Assembly: GCA_030432455.1 (NCBI GenBank) | Contig: JAUIHC010000118.1 | Location: 1 to 8,187 of the forward strand | Reading direction: 5' to 3' | Source: Phycisphaerae bacterium | Lineage (GTDB): Bacteria > Planctomycetota > Phycisphaerae > Phycisphaerales > SM1A02 | Length of the DNA: 8,187 nucleotides | Shown here: one piece after another, positions 1 through 7,200 of the stretch | Layout: every line of letters starts with the position of its first letter | Numbering within the stretch: position 1 is the stretch's first letter | The notes under the pieces: model-generated | The model's database searches: none | Told to the model about the DNA's origin: nothing | The model's input: the letters and a program-made list of their open reading frames with translations, nothing else | Made by a program: the position numbers and the translations under genes

Positions 1-52
1 GGGGTCCTCGGCTGACTCCGTGATCGATCGAGTCGGCGACGGAGCCCCCTCA

Positions 53-89
53 GTCGCCTTCGGCGACAGCTCCCCCGGTGCGGGGGAGC
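53..89. terminator. Two adjacent perfect hairpins after shc (possible terminator or REP-like element)
   Basis: Two inverted repeats sit side by side. The first has a 6-bp stem, GTCGCC (53-58) with GGCGAC (62-67), around a 3-base loop. The second has an 8-bp stem, GCTCCCCC (69-76) with GGGGGAGC (82-89), around the loop GGTGC. For the minus-strand shc transcript they fall about 80 to 116 bases past the stop codon, a suitable place for a terminator. No T-run follows the stems on either strand, so this is not a textbook intrinsic terminator. The alternative is a REP-like intergenic repeat. The stems are seen directly; their function is inferred. Confidence 0.45.
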
Positions 90-109
90 GGAACTGTTGG
101 GTGTGGCCT

Positions 110-151
110 TCGAATCTCGAATCTCGACTTTCGACTCTCGAACTTCGAAGC
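110..151. repeat. Six in-phase 7-base tandem repeats (TCGAATC-like)
   Basis: Six consecutive heptamers share the first four bases TCGA and vary in the last three: TCGAATC, TCGAATC, TCGACTT, TCGACTC, TCGAACT, TCGAAGC. The phase is exact over 42 bases. The array lies just past the shc stop codon. Read in minus-strand frames it gives an artificial Phe-Glu-Ser-Arg / Phe-Glu-Ile-Arg-like peptide, so it can create false small proteins in automatic annotation. From memory, such arrays recur between genes in planctomycete-type genomes; I could not test that here. Confidence 0.75.
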
Positions 152-168
152 CGAGTCCCCCGCTCCAC

Positions 169-2202
169 TCAGCCGCGCCTCGCCTGCAGCCAGCGCCCGA
201 TCGCCATCAGCGGGAACGAGTGTCGGTAGAGGTGGTACCGCAGGTAGAAGACCTTCGGGAAGCCGGTGCCGGTGAACTCGGTCTCGCTCCAGCTGCCCGC
301 GGGTTCGGCGTCGGGGTTTCTGGCCGGGTCGTTCGCGGTCTGCTCGTCGAGCTGCGTCTTGCAGAGCCAGCGGATCGCGCGGACCACGCTTGGGTGATCG
401 GCGCCGCGGATCTCCTGCAGCGTCATCGCCGCCCACGCGGTCTGGCTCGCGGTGCTTGGGCCGGTGCCCATGAGGCTGCGGTCCTCGTAGCTCATCGCAG
501 TCTCGCCGAAACTTCCGTCGGGCTGCTGCACCGACTCGAGCCACTCGGCGGCCTTCTGGATCCACAACTGTCGCGGGTCCTCGCCGCAGCGGATCGGGCC
601 GATGATGCTCTGCCAGGTGCCGTAGATGTAGTTGACGCCCCACCGCCCGAACCAGCAGCCTTCGCGCTCCTGATGTCGGCGCACGTAGTCGATCGCCTTC
701 CTCACGGTCGGGTCGGCGTTGGTGAGTCCCATCCACGAGAGACATTCGAGCACGCGGCCGGTGATGTCCGGGCAGCTCGGGTCCTGCATCGCGTTGTGAT
801 CGGCGAACGGGACATACTCGAGGATCGGCCGATCGACGGTGCGGTCGAACGCCGCCCAGCCCCCGTCGTCGTTCTGCATCGCGCGGATCCACGCGAGCCC
901 GCGCTTCGCGGTCTCGATGTTCGCGTCGCCGCCGGTGCGGTGCAGCGCCATCGCGACCATCGCGGTGTCGTCGATGTCGGGATACCACGCGTTGTGATAT
1001 TCGAAGTACCAGCCGCTGAACTCGACCCCGCGGTCCTCCGGCTGGAGGCTCCGCACCCAGTCGCCGCGAAAGCGGCACTGCTTGTCGCGCAGCCACGCGG
1101 CGGCGGCGGCGCAGGTGTCGTCGTGCTCGTCGAGACCGCAGTCGGTGAGCGCGTAGAGCGCGATGCCGGTGTCCCAGACCGGGCTGAAGCACGGCTGGAG
1201 GCGGATCGGGCCCGGCGAGCCATCGGGATTCGGCGCGGCCTCGAGCATGAACTCGTCCACCTCGCGTTCGGCGCGGCGGACCAGCGGATGATCGCGGTCG
1301 TGCCCGGTCGCCATGAGCACGACCTGCCAGTAGACCATCGGCGGGAAGATCGCCCCGACACCGTCGGTCGCGGCATGGCCGTCCTGACCCGCGCGGTCCT
1401 CGATCCAGTCGAACGCCTGTGCGATCGCGCGACGCCGCCACGGCGATCCGCCGACCTTGTGCAGCATCTTGAGCGTGCGATCGACCGTCGCGAAGAACCG
1501 ACGCCAACCCGCGGGGACTTCGTCGCGCATCAGCAGACGATGCCGATCGGTCTGCGAGATGAAGAGTTCGTCGATCGACTGCCCGGGATCAAGCGACCGC
1601 ACCGGGCGGAGCGTCGTCACCAGCGCGAGCGGCAGGATCATCGTGCGGGTCCACGCCGAGACCTTGTCGAGGTGGAAGTAGCACCACCGCGGCAGCATCA
1701 CGATCTCGGGTGGAATCGCGGGCACCGCGTTCCACGAGACCTGACCGAGACACGCCAGGAAGAAGTTCGTCCAGGTGTTGACCCGCTCGGCCCCGCCCAT
1801 CGCGATGATGCGGTCGCGGGCCGCGATCATGTGCGGCGCGTCGGGGTCGTCACCGTGCAGTTTGAGAACGAAGTAGCCCTTGACCGTCGCGGAGAGATCG
1901 ATGCCCGAACCGGGGAACTGGCCCCAGCCGCCGTCGGGTCGCTGCTGTCGCCGGAGTTGATCGACGATGCGCTCGAGCGTCGAGGCCGGGCGTCCATCCT
2001 CGAGCGGCTGATCCTCCTGCCCGAGGATCCACTTCATGAGCAGATACTCGCTCTGCAGGATCGAGTCGCCCTCGAGCTCGGCACACCAGTGCCCGTCGCG
2101 ATGCTGCTTTCCCCGCAACGCCTCGATCGCCGCGACCATCGACCGCTCGGCGAGCTCGTCGAGGGGCCGGTCGGTCGAGACGTCGAGAGGCGTGACGGTC
2201 AT
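169..2202 (-). CDS. shc: Squalene-hopene cyclase
   Basis: This 677-residue protein matches the squalene-hopene cyclase family, which folds squalene into pentacyclic hopene in one protonation-started cascade at the membrane surface, the committed step of hopanoid synthesis. The catalytic motif is at 409-414 (DIDDTA, the family DxDDTA), whose middle Asp protonates squalene. An aromatic stretch lies just before it (Gly-Trp-Tyr-Phe at 397-400, Tyr407). About six QW-type repeats that clamp the alpha/alpha barrel are visible, ending near residues 42, 93, 382, 452, 522 and 567. The segments SPVWDTG (340-346), WGVNYIYGTW (521-530) and GTGFP (645-649) are typical, and the C-terminus ends in the usual FYL/YRH/FPL pattern. 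Length is normal (about 630-690). The DCTAE motif of oxidosqualene cyclases is absent. The start fits the family N-terminus, though no Shine-Dalgarno site precedes it. No other hopanoid gene is present; the upstream neighbour is nuoG. Confidence 0.95.
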   Translation of the reverse strand: MTVTPLDVSTDRPLDELAERSMVAAIEALRGKQHRDGHWCAELEGDSILQSEYLLMKWILGQEDQPLEDGRPASTLERIVDQLRRQQRPDGGWGQFPGSGIDLSATVKGYFVLKLHGDDPDAPHMIAARDRIIAMGGAERVNTWTNFFLACLGQVSWNAVPAIPPEIVMLPRWCYFHLDKVSAWTRTMILPLALVTTLRPVRSLDPGQSIDELFISQTDRHRLLMRDEVPAGWRRFFATVDRTLKMLHKVGGSPWRRRAIAQAFDWIEDRAGQDGHAATDGVGAIFPPMVYWQVVLMATGHDRDHPLVRRAEREVDEFMLEAAPNPDGSPGPIRLQPCFSPVWDTGIALYALTDCGLDEHDDTCAAAAAWLRDKQCRFRGDWVRSLQPEDRGVEFSGWYFEYHNAWYPDIDDTAMVAMALHRTGGDANIETAKRGLAWIRAMQNDDGGWAAFDRTVDRPILEYVPFADHNAMQDPSCPDITGRVLECLSWMGLTNADPTVRKAIDYVRRHQEREGCWFGRWGVNYIYGTWQSIIGPIRCGEDPRQLWIQKAAEWLESVQQPDGSFGETAMSYEDRSLMGTGPSTASQTAWAAMTLQEIRGADHPSVVRAIRWLCKTQLDEQTANDPARNPDAEPAGSWSETEFTGTGFPKVFYLRYHLYRHSFPLMAIGRWLQARRG

Positions 2203-2211
2203 CGCTGCTTA

Positions 2212-2381
2212 CCACGGAGAGCACGGAGTGGCACGGAGGGCCACGGAGCTTGTTCAGCTGGGGACGACCGAATCAGGACGTCGATCGGGCACAGGCTTCA
2301 GCCACCATTTCAAACCTCAGGTCCGAAACATCGCCCGCTCATGACTCCGTGGCCCTCCGTGAACCTCCGTGCTCTCCGTGG
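2212..2381. repeat. 170-base element with 37-base inverted-repeat ends made of CCACGGAG-type units
   Basis: The left arm (2212-2248) and right arm (2345-2381) are reverse complements at 34 of 37 positions. The three mismatches are contiguous in the middle, leaving two perfect 17-bp blocks. Each arm is a degenerate tandem array of four units such as CCACGGAG and GCACGGAG, spaced 9-10 bases. The 96-base centre (2249-2344) shows no gene and no strong hairpin. The element fills most of the nuoG-shc gap: its right arm ends 24 bases past the nuoG stop, and its left arm ends 9 bases before the shc start. I see no target-site duplication at the edges. It could be a miniature mobile element, a transcript-folding or terminator structure, or a protein-binding array. 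The repeat is seen directly; the function is unknown. Confidence 0.85.
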
Positions 2382-2405
2382 TGACAAGTGGATGACGCGA
2401 ATGAA

Positions 2406-4064
2406 TCAGAGATCCACCATCACCATGTCGCTCTCGATCGACGCCTTGGCCTCGGGGCGGGCGACCTCGCTTCGGAAGCCGTCGAGACCGGGCATGGCGG
2501 AGATCTCGGCGCGGGTCTGCTCGGCGTCGTACTTGACGCTCGGACGGCCCTCGTGGTGCGCCGCGAGGTCGAGGGCGATCTGGGCCTCGCTCTTGCAGTA
2601 GTCCAGCGGCTTGATCGCCCGCTCGAACGCCTGCACGCGGTCGGCGGCGCTCTGGAACGACCCGGCCTTCTCGACCCAGGTGGCGCCGGGCAGCAGGACC
2701 GTGGCCTGCTCGGCGAGGCGGTTGGCGAGGGTGTCGATGAGGATGAACGGCTTGGAGACGACCGCCGCGGCGAACGACGGGGTGATCCAGTCGCTCGGAT
2801 AGTTGCCGGTGACGACGGTCGCGGCGAAGGCGCCGCCCGCGGCCTGCTGCTCGAAGGTTGCCGCGTCGAGCACCGCCGACTCGTCGCCCGCGACCCCGGC
2901 CAGCACGCGACGGACGCCGCGGGCGTTCGGGGCCTTCTCGGCCCGGACCACATAGTCGCCGTAGCTGCGGTCCTCGCCCTCGACCGGCACCGGGCCGACC
3001 GCGAGGGTCGCCTGCGGGTCGATCGTGCGGATCCAGCGGGCAAGAAGGTAGGCGTCCTCGCAGGAGAGCATCGGGCTGGCGAGGAACGCGAGGCGTCCCC
3101 CGGCCTCGGCCGCGGACTCGAGCGTGCGGTTCGCGGCGGTGATCGACTCGCGCCACGCGCCCGACGCGTCGTTGGGATCGAAGCCGTCGTGCCCCGTGAT
3201 CGCCGGCATCCGCAGCCGCTCGTCGGCGTGCACGAACTTCCAGCCGTAGCGGACCTCGTCGGTGATCCACCAGTGGTTGACGTCGGGGTTCTCGCGGGGC
3301 TTGATGCGGCGGACCTCGCCGTCGGAGTGCTCGACCCAGATGTTGTCGCCGCTGGCGGTGATGCCGTCGATCGACGGGGTCTTGGTGAGGAACCAGACCC
3401 GCTGCTTGAAGAGGAAGTCCTTGTCGAGCAGGGCGCCGACCGGGCAGAGGTCGATGACATTCGAGGCGAGTTCGTTGTCGAGCGCCATGCCGGGGAAGAC
3501 GTCGATCTGCTCGGTCGAGCCGCGGCCGTCCACCATGAGCTCGCCGGTGCCGGTCACCTCGCGGGTGAAGCGAACGCAGCGGGTGCACATGATGCAGCGG
3601 TCGCTGTAGAGCAGGACGTTCGGGCCCACGCTCTTCTTCGGCTGCTTGATCTTGTCCTCGCGGAAGCGGCTCTCGCCGCGGCCGTACTGGTACGAGTAGT
3701 CCTGCAGGTGGCATTCGCCCGCCTGATCGCACACCGGGCAGTCGACCGGGTGGTTGATGAGCAGGAGCTCCATGACCTGCTTCTGATTGGCGATCGACTT
3801 GGGGCTGTCGGTGTGGACCACCATGCCGTCGGTGGCGGTCTGCTGGCAGGTCGGGACGAGCTTGGGGAACGGCTCGAGCTTGTTGTCGTTGCGGGGGTTG
3901 GGCGCCCAGACCTCGGCAAGGCAGATCCGGCAGCTGGCGACCACCGAGAGTCCCGGGTGGTAGCAGTAGTGCGGAACCTCGACCTCGTGGCGGAGGGCGA
4001 CCTGAAGGATGCTCTCGCCGGGCTCGAAGTCGAGGGGGCGGCCGTTGATCGTGATCGAGGGCAT
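2406..4064 (-). CDS. nuoG: NADH-quinone oxidoreductase subunit G (complex I 75-kDa-type iron-sulfur subunit), short form
   Basis: This 552-residue subunit of the complex I peripheral arm passes electrons from the NADH/FMN module towards the quinone site. An N-terminal ferredoxin-like domain has Cys34, Cys45, Cys48 and Cys73 (2Fe-2S cluster N1b). It is followed by His105, Cys109, Cys112 and Cys118 (4Fe-4S N5, in HPVDCPVCDQAGEC) and by Cys157, Cys160, Cys163 and Cys207 (4Fe-4S N4). The cysteines of the optional N7 cluster are missing: residues 230-245 have none. The C-terminal molybdopterin-oxidoreductase-like domain is present but short; residues 446-488 keep the family's ATVLLPGATWVEKAG...RVQAFERA pattern. 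Mitochondrial homologues are about 700 residues and the E. coli protein about 900. The chosen ATG starts directly at the first beta strand; an in-frame extension to 4229 adds only low-complexity sequence. The Shine-Dalgarno match is poor. No other nuo gene is adjacent: addA lies upstream and shc downstream. Confidence 0.93.
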   Translation of the reverse strand: MPSITINGRPLDFEPGESILQVALRHEVEVPHYCYHPGLSVVASCRICLAEVWAPNPRNDNKLEPFPKLVPTCQQTATDGMVVHTDSPKSIANQKQVMELLLINHPVDCPVCDQAGECHLQDYSYQYGRGESRFREDKIKQPKKSVGPNVLLYSDRCIMCTRCVRFTREVTGTGELMVDGRGSTEQIDVFPGMALDNELASNVIDLCPVGALLDKDFLFKQRVWFLTKTPSIDGITASGDNIWVEHSDGEVRRIKPRENPDVNHWWITDEVRYGWKFVHADERLRMPAITGHDGFDPNDASGAWRESITAANRTLESAAEAGGRLAFLASPMLSCEDAYLLARWIRTIDPQATLAVGPVPVEGEDRSYGDYVVRAEKAPNARGVRRVLAGVAGDESAVLDAATFEQQAAGGAFAATVVTGNYPSDWITPSFAAAVVSKPFILIDTLANRLAEQATVLLPGATWVEKAGSFQSAADRVQAFERAIKPLDYCKSEAQIALDLAAHHEGRPSVKYDAEQTRAEISAMPGLDGFRSEVARPEAKASIESDMVMVDL

Positions 4065-4225
4065 GAAGGGGTCCGGTCTCGGAACCGTTGGAGCAGGGGT
4101 GGGCCCGGAACAAGGGCCCCGGGGGACCGTCCGCGGCGAGCCGCGACGGGCGGTCATGCTATCAGCAACGGGGCCCCCATTGCGGGGGCGGAGACCGCGG
4201 GCGGGCCCGGACGCGGACGCTCGAC
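4065..4225. other. G+C-rich spacer between addA and nuoG with three predicted hairpins
   Basis: No gene is supported here. Three inverted repeats are visible: GGGCCC at 4101-4106 and 4114-4119 (6-bp stem, 7-base loop); a 9-bp stem with one bulged base at 4127-4149 around the loop CGAG; and a 6-bp stem at 4173-4189, GCCCCC/GGGGGC around a 5-base loop. The last lies about 37 bases past the addA stop on the minus strand and is the best candidate for ending the addBA transcript, although no T-run follows it. The nuoG promoter should also lie here if nuoG is transcribed separately, but I could not pick out convincing -35/-10 boxes. Confidence 0.5.
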
Positions 4226-7200
4226 TCACGGGGTCGCGGAGGGCGGCACCTCGACGACCCTGGCATCCTCCACCCGGATCAGGGACACCGAGATCCGGGA
4301 CGGATCGAGGCCGTACCGCTCGGCGATCACCGCCCGGTAGTCGTTCATCTGCCCACGATGCCGCTCGAGGAAGCCCTCGATGTCGTCATCCGAATCGGCC
4401 TCGGGACGATCGGTCTTGAAGTCGATGATCGAGGCCCCGATCACCGACGGGGAGTGGTCGTCGGTGCCGACGCCGGGCTCACGGTCGAGGTGCAGCACCA
4501 GCCGATCGATGAAGCCGGTCTGGACCCCCTGCCCCGTCCGGCGAAGGAACGGGAACTCCACCCGAACGGCGGTCGGCCCCTCGGGCCCGTCGTATGCCGC
4601 CCGGACCTCGGGGTCCCCCAGAGCGGCCCGAACCGAGGCGATCCGCGCGAGATGCCACGCCTCGTCCCGGATCGGGGCGACCCGTTCCGCGACGGCCATC
4701 AGGACGGCGTCATCGAGTCGATCGATCTCGGCGGCGTGGCGGATTCGTTCGAAGAGGGCATGAACCACCAGCCCCCGCTCCAGCGCATCGGGGTCCGAGC
4801 GTCGCAGGAGATCGGTGCGGTGATGGCTCGACGAGGCGGCCTGCGCCGGCACGGCCCGCAGGCGGGTGGATGCCGAGCGGACCGTGAAGCGACCTGACTG
4901 GACCGGTGGTGTCGCCCATGATTCAGATGGTGATTCGGATGGTGATTCGGATGGTGACCCAGATGGTGATTCAGCGGGCAATCCGGGGTCGGAGGTGTCG
5001 TCCACCAACGCCGCCGGCGTGCCGTTCACGGATCGATGAACCACCAGCGAGCCGGGCAGTCCCGACGCGATCTCGGACGAATGGACGGGACGATCGTCGT
5101 CGTCCTCGCCGTCGTCCGGCACCGCGCCCGCGGCATCGGAGGGGCGCTGCCGATCGATCGCGCACCGCACCACCCCGCCCCAGGTCGGAAGACTCGTCGC
5201 GCCGGGATCGCCGTTCTTCGTGAAGGCGGGTCGCGGCACCTGCACCACGAGATCGCGGGCCGCCCGGGTCAACGCGACATAGAGACCGCACAGCGACTCG
5301 AGCACCGTGCGATCGATCGTCTGCTGATGGACCGGCTCCGCCTCCGCAGGGCGGGCCTTCCTGCTGTACCAGGTCGAGACTCGCTCGATCGGACCGGCCG
5401 GGACCGGGGGCGACGCGATCGCCAGATCGGGCTCCCGGAAGAACGGCGTCTTCGTCTCGGTCACCACCACGCCGTCGAACTCGAGGCCCTTGGACTGGTG
5501 GACGGTCATGACGACCACGCCCCCGCCGCCGGGGTCGCCGACGCGACAGGTCCGAAGATGCCGCTCGATCGTCCGCGGCGATCGCGGCGCCGCGGGATCG
5601 CGATCGAAGCCCTCGAGCAACTCGACGATCTGTCGCAGCCGCACGGCCTCGCGGGCGGTGAGGCGGTCGGCGAGCTCGCGTCGCCAGGCGTCGACGACCG
5701 CCGCCGGACCATCGACCTCGAGGCGTCGGCGCAACGCCCTGCCGACCGCGCGGCGCACCTTCTCGGCGACCGCCCGATCGGGCGTCGATGGATCCCATCC
5801 GAGTTCCAGCAGCGGCCCCAGCGGACTTCGGGCCAGATCCTCCGCCGCGAGCCGGTCCTCGGGATCGGCGGCGAGTCGGAACGCCTGGATCACCGCGATC
5901 GCGGCCTCGGCGTCGAGCAACGATCCGCCGCCCTGCCCGCGAGCATCCACGCCGAGTTCGCGCAACGCCTCGACGATCGGACCGATCACCTTGTTGGAGC
6001 GGACGATCACCGCCACCGTGCCGCGGGGATGCCGCCGCACCAGCCGCTCCGCCGACGCGGCGGCCGCCCGCGCGATGACCTCGGTGTCCGACTCGTCCTC
6101 GCCCTTCTCCGGCAGGAACTCGACGATCGCCTCGCCCGCGAAGTCCTCGGGCTTCGCCGTCTCGTGCGGACGCCAGAGATGATCGAACCGCTCGGCCGCC
6201 TCCTCGGACTCCCGGCGCACCGCCTCGTTCGCGTCGATGCCCTCGAAGACGATGTTCACCAGGTCGATGACCGCCGGGCTCGATCGATACGAGCGGGACA
6301 GTTCGTCCTCGCTGGACGAGTGCGACGAGTGCGACGACTCATCTGAAGCCTCCGCGGAGCGGTCGAAGACGCCCTCGTTCCGCAGGGCGACATCCAGCTT
6401 CTCCAGGATCGCCGGGTCGCCGCCCCGCCAGCCGTAGATCGACTGCTTGACGTCGCCGACGACCAGCAGCGAGCGAGGTCGCTCGCCGTCGCCGCCCGCG
6501 ATGATCTCCTCGGCCAACGGTCGGATCGCCCGCAACTGGGTGGCGGAGGTGTCCTGGAACTCGTCGAGCAGCAGATGCTCGAGCCGGGCATCGAGTCGGA
6601 ACCACAGCTCGTCGAGGGATTCGAGCGACCGATCGGCGCGGAACGGGTCGAGGGCGCGGACGAAGTCGTCGAACTCGGCAGCGCCGGCCGCCCGCTTCGC
6701 GGCGCGATGGCGAGGTGCGACCTGATCGACGAGATGCCGAAGGCAGGCGGTCCGCATCGCGAGATTGCGGAGATTGCCGCCGAGGGCGATCCGATGGAGC
6801 GTCTGGAGCGACGGGAGCACGCGACCGTCGATCGGCTTGCGGTAGTAGAGACCGTCGCCGTCCGGGCCCGCGGCCGCGACCAGCGTGTGTCCGAGCAGAT
6901 CGATCCAGGTCCGCCCGTCCCGCTCGATCACCGACCCCAGGAGCGTCCGGACCTTCTCGACGCCGCCGGCGAGCTGCTTCTGAAGCGACGGGATCGCCGC
7001 CTCGAGGCTCGCGTCGATGTCGCGGAGCGTCTGGAGCATGGCCTCGTCCCGCGGGGGATGCGACCACCGCCACGCGTCGGGCGCGGACTCGCCGGCGTAC
7101 GCAAGGAGACCGGCGATCGCCCGCTCGACGGTGGGCACGACCGCGACCTTGACCGCGCCCTGCCCGAGGGTCTCGAGGGTGTCGAGCACCTCGTCCTCGT

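Larger units (their letters stand above)
1..168. other. Intergenic region downstream of shc, rich in hairpins and repeats
   Basis: This stretch follows the shc stop codon on the minus strand and holds no convincing gene. Short frames cross it on both strands, but they are low-complexity and carry no recognisable domain. From left to right it holds G+C-rich sequence with no clear feature (1-52), two adjacent perfect hairpins (53-67 and 69-89), a short spacer, and an array of six 7-base units (110-151). The 7-base array begins 17 bases past the shc stop. The overall pattern is a non-coding intergenic spacer that has accumulated repeat elements. It may also hold the end of the shc transcript. 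Confidence 0.6.

Noticed and set aside
110..151. CRISPR array
   Set aside because: The units are 7 bases with no spacers and no cas genes nearby. It is a simple tandem repeat.
169..2202. Oxidosqualene (lanosterol or cycloartenol) cyclase
   Set aside because: The catalytic motif is DIDDTA, the squalene-hopene form, not the DCTAE of oxidosqualene cyclases, and the length and C-terminus fit the bacterial hopene enzyme.
2212..2381. Insertion sequence with transposase
   Set aside because: The centre is only 96 bases and encodes no transposase, and no target-site duplication is visible. At most it could be a non-autonomous element.
97..2601. 834-codon open frame on the plus strand opposite shc
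   Set aside because: It is an antisense shadow in G+C-rich DNA: rich in Arg, Ala, Asp and Val with no domain pattern, and it crosses the inverted-repeat element. The minus strand carries an unmistakable cyclase here.
2317..4113. 598-codon minus-strand frame ending in a TESTEVHGG-type peptide
   Set aside because: It is a shifted shadow of nuoG, and its tail merely translates the CACGGAG repeat arm. Such peptides are artefacts of the repeat.
4065..4229. N-terminal extension of nuoG by 55 codons
   Set aside because: It is Pro/Arg/Gly-rich with no ferredoxin-fold similarity. The ATG at 4064 begins directly at the first strand of the 2Fe-2S domain.
2388..4340. 650-codon open frame on the plus strand opposite nuoG
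   Set aside because: Its composition is low-complexity and Val/Asp/Ala/Arg-rich. It runs through the nuoG-addA spacer into the end of addA, and all conserved Fe-S motifs are on the minus strand.
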